Shown here one piece after another: positions 1 to 11,482 of a DNA stretch of 64,000 nucleotides. This stretch comes from Favolaschia claudopus (lineage: Eukaryota; Basidiomycota; Agaricomycetes; Agaricales; Mycenaceae). How positions within the stretch are numbered: position 1 is the stretch's first letter; the number at the start of each line of letters is the position of its first letter. The stretch lies in NCBI GenBank assembly GCA_037176885.1, contig JAWWNJ010000015.1, positions 1,550,001-1,614,000 on the forward strand. Reading direction: 5' to 3'. Both the position numbers and the translations under genes were made by a program. A model generated the notes under the pieces. That model worked only from the letters and a program-made list of their open reading frames with translations, ran no database searches and was not told the DNA's origin.

Positions 1-1259
1 ACCGCCGTATGTTCTCGATATCGGACAAAGCATCACAGCTCCGAGTTTTGAAGCAGCTGTATCTACCCATCGCGGAAAAAATATGGGTGAGTTCATGACC
101 AGAATACAGACTACATTGAAGCTGATTGATTTCTGCAGCCGGATCAGGACGATAAAATTACACAGCAATGCCTCAAGACCATTCGGGATAGCGGGATCAG
201 TCTTATTAATACGAAGCGAGAGGCCTGCATGGCTGAAAAGCCTGATTTTGCGTCGAATGAGAAGGACATTCTCAGTCTCCTGAGTACGTTGTGCTTTCGT
301 CCCTTACGGCCTATTCTGACCCTATTTTCACTGCAGTTAAATCCAACTTGACCAACGAACCTTCCAATCAATTATCCGATACCGACCTGCTTGACCAACT
401 ATCGTCTTTCCTTTTCGCTGGATCAGACTCGACCGCTGTCGCCATCACTTGGTGCCTTCACATTCTTTCTCAACATCCAGAAATTCAAGATCGACTTCGC
501 GTGGAAATCATATCAGGGCCTGCCTCGGAAGCCTCGCCTTCGTCAAGACGCAACAGCACCTCGTCAATCTCGTCCACTTCTTCAACCTTACAAACCGATG
601 CGATCGATTCTTTACCTTACCTCGACGCCGTCTTGCGCGAGACGCTCCGAGTCACCCCGCCTGTGCATGGGACGCGTGAGTCATTCTCTGAATATTGAGG
701 ATGAACATTGACACCGACGCGAAAATGCACAGTTCGTGTCGCGACCGCAGACGACTTAATTCCGGTTTCCTCGCCCGTCGTCCTTCGCAATGGCAAAGTC
801 ATTCACGAAAATGAGCACATCCGCATCAAAAAGGGTAGCTTCGTCCACTTACCTGTGGAAGGGGTCAACCTGTCAGAGGATATCTGGGGCCCAGATGCAA
901 GAGAGTTCAAGTAAGTTCCAGACGATTTGCCCTTCCTGCGCTTCGCTCAGTCTTTCATTTGCAATTGCAGCCCTGATCGTTGGAATTCTCTTCCCGCTGG
1001 AGCCACATCCCCGGCGTTCCCGGGTCTCGCAAACCTCATGTCTTTCTCATTCGGCCGCGCTTCGTGCCCAGGGTACCGTTTTGCGCTACTCGAAGCCAAA
1101 GTCATCCTTGCCACTCTCCTTCCTCAGTTCGTCTTCAGCCCTGTTGAGGGCATAGAAATCGGCAAATACAACAGCGTTCTTACGCGACCATTCGTACGCG
1201 GGAAACTAGACACCGAAGGCATTCAACTCCCGCTCCGCATTTCCCGATACACTGATTAG
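1..1259 (+). CDS. Cytochrome P450, C-terminal part (5' end outside window)
   Basis: Haem-thiolate monooxygenase fragment; the N-terminal half lies upstream of the window. Exons read as about 1-91, about 138-283, 337-675, 733-910 and 971-1259, all with GT-AG introns and a preserved frame. The I-helix oxygen-activation motif reads AGSDSTA (near 420-440), the K-helix ExxR reads ETLR (near 640), and the PERF-like block reads EFNPDRW across the last intron. The haem loop FSFGRASCPG (near 1045-1075) carries the axial cysteine. The stop is TAG at 1257-1259. The long acidic and serine-rich loop between the I and K helices (near 530-600) is typical of basidiomycete P450s. Substrate and CYP family cannot be told from this fragment. 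No membrane anchor is visible because the start is missing. It converges on the protease gene, with 178 bp between stop codons. Confidence 0.93.
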
Positions 1260-1437
1260 GCTTTTTCTGGAATATGTGTTTCATTCGTTCCTTCAATTAA
1301 CTGTAGCAATAGTTGGATATTTATCTCGGATGTAGTAGATACAAGGTTCACAGTAATAACAATGGAGTCTAGCAATGTGTGTGTCGCAATTGTTGGGAAA
1401 GCATGCAAGAAAGAAAGAGATATTTGTGAGCTCTAAA

Positions 1438-3738
1438 TTAGTGAGATGATTTGACGACCCGTTGGCAGAATTTTGCTCGGGCATGCGAGCAGACGTTGTG
1501 CGCGATTGTGATTCCACCGAACCTTTGAGCAAGGTTCGTGATGGTCGTGTCTTCATTGTCGTTGTTGGAGTCTTCGACGACGTAGATCTCCTTCTGAACG
1601 AAGGAGACGGAAGGGGACTCGTCCTCTTCTTCGTCGCTGCTGTCCACCGACAAATCGATGAACACTGGGGAGGCCGGACGAGGAACAGGGCGGCGAGGCG
1701 AGGCTGCGGATACGGTCGGTCGGTCGGGGAAAAGACGCAAAACGGCTAAGAGGCTTACCTTGTGGGGCCGCCTTCTGTTTGCTGACCATGGGCTCATCGA
1801 AATCAGCCACCAGCTGACCAACCTTGCAGAATTTGCACCCTATACAAGATGGGTCAGCCAATGCGATACAGTGCTGAAGACTGCTCACTCTTGACGGTTG
1901 GGTCTAAGGACTTTGTGTGTCGCCCAGTGCTAAAGGCGGCTGTGAATGCAGCAGTGAAACCAAATCAAATAGACGCACATTCCATCGCAGTCCAGACATC
2001 CTGATTACGAGTTAGCGGAAGTTTCTGTGAAGAGAGAGTGAAACTGTTTTACTCCATTGAAATTTGTAGGTGATGTCGTAGGTGTGTTCTATCTTAATCT
2101 CGATATCGGAATCTCTCTTCTCAACTAATCTGGCCCTACGGCGATGTAAATAAGGGATAGAAAGAATAGTCTGATCACGCACCACTTATTGAACAGTGGG
2201 CCATGAGACTCTGAAGAGCAAACATACAATGAGATCAGGCTATACCGATGCACTACAACGCACCGTTAATCTGGTCGTCAATAATCCAACATGCGAGATG
2301 GCACATCTCATGCGAAAGAGTGTTGCGAATCCTATCTGCAATCCAAGTCAGTAGATTGAAGTGAAAAGCGGGAAACATAATCACCATCAGCATCGAGAAT
2401 CTTGGTCGCCAGCTCGATTTCCGAGTGTTCCTGCCCCTCGCGGTTCCTGCACCAACTAGGATTGAAGAGAGCAAAGATACAAGTCAAAGGCAAGGTCGTA
2501 CCGATGAAAACGAGCTCTACCCGCAGTGGTGTTCAGCCTCCTACTCCACTTGAGATCGATTTCGCCCAAGGGAGGTAAGCGGTTGTCGAAAACACGACGA
2601 TTCAAATACTGGTACACCTGGTACGCGTATGTGACACAGGATGCGAATCGTTTCTCTTCGATATGCTTTCCGAAGGCGATTTGCTCCTTATCGTTCCCCG
2701 GACGACCACGATTCCAGGGTTTGACTGAAGGAACCCGAAGATTGGGAGGTGGATTGTAATGTCTGGCGTATTTATCTGAACAGGTAGCATCATAACTCGA
2801 CCTTGTAGACACTGAGCCGTGCCCTGAAGAAGAGGTGTCTCTGCGCGAAAAGTTGGTTTTGTCAACACCCAAGTTAAAAGCAACTTACGACGAATCCGAG
2901 GTTTCGCCCGTCTCCTCGCTACTCAAAAGACGCTGCCTTGCTGGTGGGTTGGTCTTGCGAGGTGTGGGCCTCGGGCTGTGGGTGGGTGTGGGTGTGGGAC
3001 CACTGATGAACTCGACATCGTCGTCCGAATCGTCGGCGATGGCGTAAACCTCGAGCCCTTTGCGAGCCGGCTTTCGAGGAGAAGGGGTGCGTTTCACGAG
3101 CACCTTGCGGGTTGGAGGCGTAACGACGACTTGATCCTCAGTGGCGTCCTCGCTTATCCTTTGGGAGATCTGAGGAGGCGCAACCTTCTTGGACGACACA
3201 GGGGTGCGTGGATGGTGCGGGACATTTGCGACGCTCTTCTTGGACGACGTCGGAGTACCTAGATGTTGAGGGACGTTTGGCTTCCTAGATGGGGTCGTCG
3301 TGGTCTTCTTTGAATTTGTGGGGGTGCCAGGGGTTCGGGGCGTCGGCCTTCCAGTTTTAGAAGGTGAAGAGGAACCACGACGCGGAGTCGCGTCTTCGAA
3401 CCAGGCGGCGGGAAGTTTCAAAGAAGGATCCTGAGCGCGACCACCGCTGTTCAAGCTATCAATGAAGTGAGCAAACATATCTTATCTGAACGTGCGTATT
3501 GCGTACGGTTCGTCTTCGTCGGAGGAGATTTCAATGACATTTGACTCTTTATTTCTAGTCAGGCAATTAGCTTCCGCGGATGCAACATTTCGACCAGTTC
3601 CAACGAGCAGTAAACGTACTCTGCAAGCGCCAATGCCTTCTCGTATTCCTCTTCAGAATCTGGCACGACTTCCTTGCCATCCCAGCCCGTCGACACTCGA
3701 GCGGCGCCTTGACGCGTTATGCGTGCACGAGAGGTCAT
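1438..3738 (-). CDS. GCNA/SprT-family DNA-protein crosslink protease
   Basis: Predicted nuclear zinc metalloprotease of the SprT group, closest in layout to GCNA (acidic disordered N-terminus, SprT core, C-terminal zinc ribbon). The start at 3738 gives MTSRARITRQG. Clear exons are 3620-3738, 3507-3554, 2889-3455, 2502-2840, 2385-2455 and 2264-2335, followed by shorter exons down to the stop at 1438. The catalytic helix reads SHEMCHLACW (HExxH, near 2290-2325). It is followed by a segment matching the family's HG..F..W motif and by GRHTKSLDP. The zinc ribbon is complete once introns are removed: CLDC, then CKFC (near 1850-2000). The family cleaves proteins crosslinked to DNA, often guided by SUMO. 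Candidate SUMO-interacting motifs with acidic flanks are VIEISSDEDE, VEFIS, VFIDLSVDSSDEEEDE and EIYVVED. A transposon begins 123 bp upstream of the start codon. Family assignment is firm; cellular role is inferred. Confidence 0.92.
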
Positions 3739-3890
3739 GCAATTCTACGAGCGCGCCAAGCTCTTGAAGACAATGTGTTCGTTCAGTTGAGTGGCTCAAG
3801 AGAGCGGAAGAGGGTAAGAAGAGGCCAGGACGTCTTTCACAAGTTCGCGGTTTTGAGAGAAGCAAAGTATGTTTATAGCTCGCGAGCAAC

Positions 3891-4245
3891 CTGATGTAAC
3901 CCTAGTTTTGGGTTCTTGACCTAGCCCAGCCGATTTGTTGATGTAACCCCGAAATCCCGATGCTGACTTCGCTCACTCGATTTGCTGACCGCCCTGCATT
4001 GAGATGCTGACTCAACTCCAACATTTGTTTCTTGATTCAACTCGTGTTTTGAGTTCCTGATCCAGCTCCCTCCCGAGCTGATTTAACCCCAGCCAACTTC
4101 TTGACATGTCTAAGCATTTCCCGACCCATTTGTTCTTGATTTAACTCAACTTCTGTTGCTGTATCAACTCTAATATGGGTGCTTATCCAGCTCCAACTGC
4201 TCAAGCGACTTGCTGATCCAACTCACATTAACTTGCTGTATGCAC
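3891..4245 (+). repeat. Left subterminal array of degenerate ~23-bp repeats
   Basis: About fifteen diverged units of the form TTGCTGATTCAACTC recur roughly every 21-29 bp, with starts near 3891, 3915, 3937, 3961, 3982, 4005, 4031, 4056, 4077, 4100, 4135, 4158, 4181, 4210 and 4232. The most conserved core is CTGAT followed by CAACTC. The array begins just inside the left TIR of the transposon. Confidence 0.75.
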
Positions 4246-6140
4246 CATTGATCTGTGCCTCTCTTTCATTAAGTCTGTTTGGTGAAGTGCCACAACCTCC
4301 CATTAGTAAATTGAGATTGTCTCGACAGTCACCCGCATTGCATTCCTGACAAACTACTTACTTTTACCACTGCTCAATGCATACCATATATGCATGATCT
4401 TCATGCTCACCAGCGAAATTCCGGATGAACATTAGCAGGCCTGTTGTCACAATCAAGCCTCGCGCCCCAGGTCTAAGACAAGGGGTTGGGTGGTGCGGTA
4501 TTAGCTCGAGAAAATAACTGAATAAAAGGACTAGGGTACAAGGGCGAATAAACTACTCTACTTATACTGTCTACTGAACCGTGTGAACTATTAACTACAT
4601 GCGTACTCTGAGTGTCAAGCGTGTGGGAAACATGTGTTCTATGGAACGTTCTTCATCCTGTCGTCATCCATGAGGCTTCCTCCCTCCTATGGCATGGCAA
4701 ACATGTGGCTCCCATGTTGTTGCAGGAGAACAGTGGTGAACGATGGGAAGGGCGCATTGTCCTCATGGTTTATTCCTGTGACATGGCAGTGAGTGAACGA
4801 TAGATAGTGTGTGTGATCATGTGTGTGGACAACGGTCATGGTGTCAGGCCTGATGAAAAAGAAGGGCGAGGGCGGTGGGTAAGGTGTCTGGAAGTAATGG
4901 ATCGTCGGCCCGGTCTTTGTTGCATCTGACCGTGGAATTTAAGGTGTTGTCGCGATAAGATTGTCATTCAATCGTGACACCTGTCTTTTCTCTTCCGCTT
5001 TTCTCCTCAAGACCCTGTACATGTGTCAACGAGTCATCTCTGCTAAGCCAACATGCTCGTACTTACCTTACTGGGGAACACCGAGTGCTGGTTGCGGCTG
5101 CTGGTGGGCCCTTTTTATCGACTTCACGAACGGAGGGCCTTCAATAACGTACCCCATCTTTAAGATACAGATTCTTCTGGTATCGATGACCACCGAGCAC
5201 CGTAAAATGACTGCCGGTGGCTGTTGTACACAATTCCTGGGATGGGGGGTTGGGTGGATGTTGCCAGGATTTAGAGCCTTGCGTACTTCATCCGCGTTGC
5301 ATTCCTCCTTGGCTTCGTAAATGAATATTGTTAGAAATGTGGATGGGCCGGACGGACGGTCCTACGCTTGCCGTCGCGTCTGACGGCCGTCTTTACAACA
5401 GACAACGGAGGGAACAGACAGTTTCAAGCCCTACTTGGAATGTGAACTCCTTGCCGTCTGGGGAAACACTGGTGACAGGCTGCAGCATCATGCCCGATAC
5501 TCAGCGGATGGGGGCTCGCTCGCTTTGTACTCTTCAGCGTATCACTCGGTTAATGCAATGGGCCCTAAAAATCCGGTGAGTTAAGCTGGGAGTAGAAAGG
5601 ATTAGGTTCAGATGGAATTCAAATACGTGGTGCAATCCGATTAAAGAAGCACCTTGCAGATGCATGCCCCACTCAGTGACCTCGAACTGTACTGGTGTCA
5701 TTTTCGAACTCAATGGCTTGCCGAGCCGACCTGAATATCTCTGCTCACCCTCGTCCAGTTTTGACAGCGTTCTGGCACGGGAGGGTGAATTGCATTAATC
5801 CAAATCTGCGCCGCAAGAGCCGGTGACGCATTTTGGATCCCTCTGAACTGCTGAGACTCGGGAGATCTCTCTGTCAGCAGCATGTATAGTTTCACAAGCA
5901 GCACCCACCACCCAGGACCCTTGACGATTCAAGACCTGTTGAGTGGGATTGAGCGTAGGTTTGGTCGGAGTGTTGTGATATGCACCTTGGGAGAGAAACA
6001 CATCATATATCGGTATCTTTTGAGGATATTCCAAATGAATTGCGACTGTAGCTTGACAAACCAGAATGAACGAATGGTTGTGGGGATTTGAAATTGTGAT
6101 CTAGTCTCAGGAAGCGCTGTTCCATTTGCAGTTCGAAAAG

Positions 6141-6535
6141 GTTGAGTTGAATCAGCAAGATGAACCTTGGTTGGGTCAGGAAAAAGATTGTCGATACCAG
6201 TGGTGTCAACAACAAAAAGCAGGGACGAATCAAGATCAGAGTCCGGTAAAGTTGAGTTGAATCAGCAAGATGAATCTGAGTTGGGTCAGGAAGAAAAAGG
6301 TACATTACATCAGCACCTCACACAGTTCAGTCAGCAATGCAATAGAGGGGTTGAATCAACAAGTGTTCGACGCGTTGGCTCAGCACCCTTTTGGAGCGAA
6401 GTCAGCATCAATGTTGAGCAAGGTCAGCAAGTCGAATCGAGTTAGCTTGGCAAGTTCGATCGCGAGAGTCCAGTTGAGTCAAGAAGCTGACGCGTGCGAA
6501 CTCAGCATCGGAAACTACCGGTCGTGTCAAGATCA
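6141..6535 (-). repeat. Right subterminal array, inverted relative to the left one
   Basis: The same repeat appears as its reverse complement (GAGTTGAATCAGCAAG and variants), about sixteen units spaced mostly 20-27 bp. Within it, a nearly exact 40-bp direct repeat occurs at 6141-6180 and 6251-6290 (period 110 bp), suggesting a recent local duplication. The array ends just inside the right TIR. Confidence 0.75.
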
Positions 6536-6594
6536 CTGCGAGCGGAAAACCTATTTTGCTTGAGAGAAATGCGAACGCGGTCACATGATTGACA

Positions 6595-6665
6595 CTTCTC
6601 TTTCTCGGCCTTTCTTTCGTTTCTTCCTTCCTTCCTTGTTTCTTTCTCTCATTTCCCTTTCTCGT
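6595..6665. other. Pyrimidine-rich tract
   Basis: An almost pure C/T stretch on the + strand, immediately outside the transposon. It may be a promoter-type CT block or simple low-complexity DNA; no start codon with a credible gene follows. Confidence 0.5.
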
Positions 6666-9366
6666 TTATTGCTATAGTAGTGTGTTTGAATACTCATGCA
6701 CTGATTGTTGACTTGAAAGGGTTCCTAGAGATACGACGGGGCGGACGGAATTTTTTATTCGAATACGTCTAAGTAGTGTATGGGACTGGGAATTTTGGAC
6801 AAACGCGGTCGCAGCACGAAGAACGCAAAACATAGATGCAGCATAGATAAAGCACCACCCGCTATAGGGAGTCCCTCAGATTGGCTGTTGGTCAACAAGC
6901 GTCTGAGAGTCTCCTTGAGCCAGATAAAAATTCAGGATGGGAGCCAACCTTCGCGCGCTACGGATCTCGTTAAATCAAAAATATCTTGAGTAGCGAGAAG
7001 ATTGAAGGGGATTGGGCTACTCTGTCTCATAGTCGAGGACGACAGCCCCAATCACTATGAGGTCCCGCATCGGTTCGCCATGTTGAGACGATGGTTAGAA
7101 TGGTTATCCCAAGGGTCAGGCTGATGCTTTCCCAGTGAGTTCCTGTCCAATAGTGCCATGGAGCAAACAAAAGTATACTGTATTTCTGTCTGCTCTCCCA
7201 GTGAAGTCCCGTTTAAGAGCCCCAACGAAAAGTATACTGTATTTTTGTCCACAGCATTCTGGCAGCATCTCACGAGAATCGATGGTTTTTCTGTGAGAAA
7301 CCAAGACGGATAGCCAGGGTGCAACAGAGGAGTTGGGCGAGTTGGACCAACTGTGGTTGCAAGTTGACGTCGTCACACAGTAAAATTTATTTTCGACCAT
7401 ATCAGCTCTCGATCTTGTACTGAAGACATGTGTAGTGGAATGTGATAAGGGGCGGGGAATTGCTTGCACCTGGGGCTGGGCGCTCTCGTCCGCGAGGATT
7501 CAAATGGATGCAAGAGTCACTAAGAGGGCCGAAAAGTCGTGAGTGGTGGTAGCCAAAAGTCGTGAGTGCTGAGGTAGCATAGTGATGAGAAACAGGCTGG
7601 CGGACCGAGATAGGCAGGCTGGGTGGAAGGAGCTGAATAGACAGCGTGTCGAGACTTTATCGAATGGGGGATTACTAGGGCCCGCGGTAGCCATTCGAAT
7701 TTCGAGTTGGTCAACCAAGCGCCGCAAAGTGGTGGCTCGCAGATGTGATGCTGCATACTCAATGCATACTGGAGGCCAACCTGACTTGACCTGCTGCTGC
7801 GACATGCGGTGAGGAAGGAGAGAGCTAGACTCAGAGGTTGCCGGTGGCCGATTGTTTTTCGAATTCGATCGGCAAACATGGGTTTGGTTTGTCTTGGGTT
7901 TGTCTCCACCAACTTGCCACCAATTCGCCTGGCCTATAGCTTGTTGATACAACCTCTTTACTCCCTCTATTCCGCGGGAAAACCGATAGCGGGCTTCAAC
8001 TATTCTCACAAGACCCACCTGGAAATTCTGGGACGTTTGTGGCAGACCGAGTAGCGAATATCTCGTTCTCGCTATTTCTCTTGCAATTCTTGCGCAAGTG
8101 GACATCGAACGCTAAGCCATTGACTGCTGGAAGTGCAATGGTACAGAGCCACAACTGTTAACATGTTAACGTTGAAGTGGGGCTCCCTGTTGCTGATAGC
8201 AGATGGAGGACGGCGGAACTCTCGTTTCCCCATGCTACCACAGGCTGCTTGGGCATGAATTTGGAGGCGGCCTATCCAGAACTCTTTTCTCAGGCTGCTT
8301 GTATTGCGCAGGATGGTAGTGGCCATTTGGTTGAGATGTAGATGTTAAGAGCTGGTTCAGAGCTAGCGCTTTTTCCTGACAAGGTGTCTTGGATGTTGAA
8401 TGTCGCATATCGTGCTGATCTTCATTCTTCTAGCACGCAAGCCGATATACCCTGTTTTCATAGGGCGTTGAGTGTCGAGGACTTTCAAATCGCTGCTTGG
8501 TGTGTGGTGTCGCAATTTCGCAAATTCTGAAGTGTCTTCAGCCTTGGTTCTTGCTTTCTTGATATGTGCTTGTCTGGATTCTTGCATGCCGGGTTCAAAC
8601 GCTCAGTCAACTGTGAATATACTATGTTCACCCGCTTTGGTCGTTGAAAGGTGCGGCAAACCTGCCTTGAACGTTACGCGTCACTGTCACGGGGGACTGT
8701 CTTCACACATGGGTGCAAGTATAACGGGTTACGGCGGCAATGATAATTCGTTCATTGGCGCGCGGATAATAGTGTGCTGAAGTACCGAAGGTGTTCTGAC
8801 GCTTGGTCTGAATGCGAGAACGAAAAGGGCACTATAACTTGTCCTCTGTATGCAGTGAGCATGCGAGGCTCGTGGAGAATGAATAGTACGGAGCATGCTC
8901 CCTACCATGCCTTTGCTCATGGCCCTGGTATACTGTCCAGCTTTTGGTGCGGATGTCTTCGAGTTCGGTGTCTATCTGCTTTGCGCCAAGTCTCGCTTCA
9001 GACTATTGATACTTGAGTTTCCGGCTGGCAATACTCACTGTCAGGACTATCCTGCGCAATGAACCGACGTCCAGAAGCGTGCTCTGGTTTGAAATTGACT
9101 GGATTGAAGCATCTCTGCAGATAATCGTCCAAGCTATTCAACACCAGGCGCGTTGAAGTAGGAGCCGGGGCAGACGTCTCTGGCCCACGGTAAGCACGTA
9201 GCTTCGACCTCTATGTCGAAAAGCGTTGTAAAGCTGAGACAGAGTCGCCAAAATCGGTCGTTTTTTCGATTGTCCATAGGGACACACAAATTTGTTTGGC
9301 TGTCTTCTCACCATCACAATCCACCGACACGCCCAAGCCGGAGCCTTTCAGCCAAATTGCGCACTA
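6666..9366. other. Gene-poor interval
   Basis: No recognisable gene. ORFs up to about 200 codons on the minus strand (7500-8105) show no family motif, and the overlapping frames look equally open. The stretch holds the short tandem duplication at 7131-7250 and a doubled AAAAGTCGTGAGTG near 7532 and 7555. It reads like decayed intergenic or transposon-derived DNA. Confidence 0.5.
7131..7250. repeat. Two-copy ~62-bp tandem duplication
   Basis: CCCAGTGAGTTCCTGTC (7131) and CCCAGTGAAGTCCCGTT (7198) begin two copies. Each copy ends with AAAGTATACTGTATTT followed by C or T and TGTC. The ends are better conserved than the middle. Confidence 0.7.
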
Positions 9367-9742
9367 ATGCCCCATCCCGACCCTCCGTTACCTTCAATCG
9401 CCCTGGTGCTCTCGCAGCATGCTCAAACAACTCCATCTTCATATGTTGTGTACTATACTTGGACCGCCGTTAGCCATGAGGATTCTCAAGCACATATCGG
9501 CGCATATCCCATTCCTGCTATAGTGAGTCGTTTTTTTGCGTCACTTTTGCCATCTCATTCAAGGTTTCAGCCCTCTCAGCCTTTAGTCGCTCCGACCTCA
9601 GCCCCGACTGCTTTCACGACCTTCATTACGACTTTACGCGTATGTTTCTCGCAGCAGCGCTCATCTTAAAGAATATCTGAGATCTTTCCAGCGCTTCATT
9701 GCGCAACTCATGTTCAGAGTCAGGGCACGGCCCGCGTCCTGA
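9367..9742 (+). CDS. Small predicted protein, 91 aa, three exons
   Basis: Not a family I recognise. Exons 9367-9522, 9571-9639 and 9692-9742 are joined by introns of 48 and 52 bp with GT-AG ends, both in phase 0. The product starts MPHPDPPLPS, has a Ser/Thr/Pro-rich middle and ends in a basic helix, RRFIAQLMFRVRARPAS. The design resembles two other small genes in this window (44761-45140 and 58814-59240), which also end in a short basic amphipathic segment. An unspliced 125-codon frame covers the same DNA, so splicing is inferred. Support is exon structure and length arithmetic only. Confidence 0.4.
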
Positions 9743-10278
9743 AAACAGAGTCAACCCAAGAAAGAACATTCTGTATATAGTGCGGTTCGAAAATGGGGCT
9801 CTTGCGCCCGGTAAGTGCACCTGCTCTTATTTACTCCGCTGATCACTGAGTGGCTATTTATGCAGAGAAACCGGATTCTTCTCGAAGTACCGGCACACCC
9901 ACCTTCTTTCGTCTTGAGAAACCGACCAGAACTCATTCTCCTCGGCCTGAATAAGCCGCCGCGTTGCCCGTGCATGGGGGGAGGAGGTTCCGCTTCACCC
10001 TGCATTTAGTCTGAGCCTGCGCCTTCCAGTATACACTAACTTGTATTTTCATTCGTTGCATTACTTAGGTCCCCTCGAAAAATATATATTTGGCGGTGAT
10101 TTCCTTGCGCGACGTAGCCAATCTGAGCCAACCTTTGGCACAGACACTGATGTGTCAATTTTGACTCGTTGATTTTGGATCAACCCCAAGATTTCTCCGA
10201 ACTCGTGTCTACCTATCCTCTCATCTCATCCGAGTGGTACAGTTGGAAGCCTAGCTGACTCGGCGTCTCAGTGCGAAG

Positions 10279-11482
10279 ATGGGCGCAAGAACATTCACTA
10301 TCAAAGTCCCAGCTACCTCTGCCAATATAGGTCATTCGCGTTGCACGAGGCTAGTGTCTCTTGACGAAACCAACTGCTAGGACCTGGATTCGACGTCGTC
10401 GGGCTCTCCCTGTCCTTGTACCTCACCCTCAAGGTTCTGCAACCAGATCGATCGTCTGATCAGCCATACGTTCCACCCTTGTTGAAGTACACCGGTGAGG
10501 GCGCTGAGGAAGTCCCTTTGAATGCATACAAGAACCTCACTACTCGGGTGGCTCTCTACGTTCTCCGATGTCACGATATCCGGTCATTCCCCTCGGCTCT
10601 CGAAATTCACGTCGACAATGAAATCCCCTTCGGACGGGGTCTAGGGTCTTCCGGCGCTGCGGTCATCGCTGGCGTTCTTCTTGGGAACGAACTCGGCGGT
10701 CTGAAGCTGTCCAAGGAACGCCTTTTGGATTTCGCGCTCATGGTGGAACGGCACCCAGATAATGTCACGGCGGCTCTCGTCGGCGGATTCGTGGGTTCTT
10801 ACTTGCGGGAGCTTGACGCGGCAGCAACTGAGGCTGCCAGTGTACCGTTGAGTGAGGTTTTACCTGAGTATCCTCCCGATGCGGGTGAGGATTGGGGTCT
10901 CAACCCGCCGTTACCCCCGCTGGGCATCGGGCATTACGTGCGATTTGGGTGGTCAGAAAGCATCAAAGCGGTGGCTATAATTCCAAGATTTGAATTGAGC
11001 ACTGCGACTGCAAGAGAGGTCTTACCGTTGGAGTATTCTCGCAAGGATCTGGTATGTTTGCTTTGCAAATGCAGATTGCAAGTAACTCATTGTGCTTCCA
11101 GGTTTTCAATCTTCAAAGACTGGCCGTCCTCACAACAGCTCTTGGCCAATCTCCCCCCGATCCCGAGCTGATATATGAAGCAATGAAAGACCGCGTCCAT
11201 CAACCGTATCGGAAAAAACTGGTACGAACAGTTCTTCGTCGCACAACGCTCATTCATCGTGTGCAGATCCCTGGCCTACCCGAAGTGACCTCAGCTATCA
11301 CCCCCAGCACCCACCCAGGTCTCCTGGGAATCTGCTTATCTGGGGCGGGGCCAACCATTCTCGCGCTGGCCACGCATGGATTTGAGGCAATTGCCGAGGA
11401 TGCGCGGGCCATCTTCAGAAAGACGAACGTAGAAATAGACTGGAAGCTACTCACCGTGGTTGGTGGTAGTGTAGTAGAGTGA
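10279..11482 (+). CDS. THR1: Homoserine kinase
   Basis: GHMP-family kinase that phosphorylates homoserine with ATP, the step before threonine synthase in threonine biosynthesis; cytosolic. Exons 10279-10330, 10381-11051, 11102-11221 and 11267-11482 give 352 residues, close to the yeast enzyme. The N-terminus reads KVPATSANIGPGFDVVG, the family's first block, and is completed across intron 1. The ATP-binding glycine/serine loop reads PFGRGLGSSGAA (near 10630-10660). HPDNVTAALVGG follows, and the C-terminal GHMP motif reads GICLSGAGPT (near 11330-11360). The gene stands alone; the nearest upstream feature is the small gene ending at 9742. No uORF or riboswitch is seen. Frame is preserved at all three introns. 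Confidence 0.95.

Larger units (their letters stand above)
3862..6559. mobile_element. Non-autonomous DNA transposon, 2.7 kb, TIRs and 9-bp target duplication
   Basis: The identical 9-mer TTGAGAGAA sits at 3853-3861 and 6560-6568, directly outside a pair of terminal inverted repeats. The left end reads GCAAAGTATGTTTATAGCTC from 3862 and the right end, on the other strand, reads GCAAAATAGGTTTTCCGCTC from 6559. Over 22 bp they match at 17 positions. Just inside each end lies an array of the same degenerate ~23-bp repeat in opposite orientation. The 1.9-kb core (about 4250-6140) has only short unrelated ORFs and nothing I recognise as a transposase, so the copy is non-autonomous or decayed. An 8-9 bp duplication would suit hAT, MULE or KDZ/Zisupton-type elements; the superfamily is unresolved. 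Confidence 0.75.

Noticed and set aside
1..3738. P450 plus neighbours as a secondary-metabolite cluster
   Set aside because: No synthase, transferase, transporter or pathway regulator lies next to it within the window; the neighbour is a DNA-repair protease.
4430..4620. LTR-like sequence inside the transposon
   Set aside because: The stretch looked like a retrotransposon end, but I found no second copy, primer-binding site or coding remnant here.
9793..10008. Short spliced frame MGLLRP plus RNRILLEVPAHPP
   Set aside because: Splice signals are good, but the product is about 60 residues with no motif and an overlapping minus frame is equally open; too weak to list as a gene.
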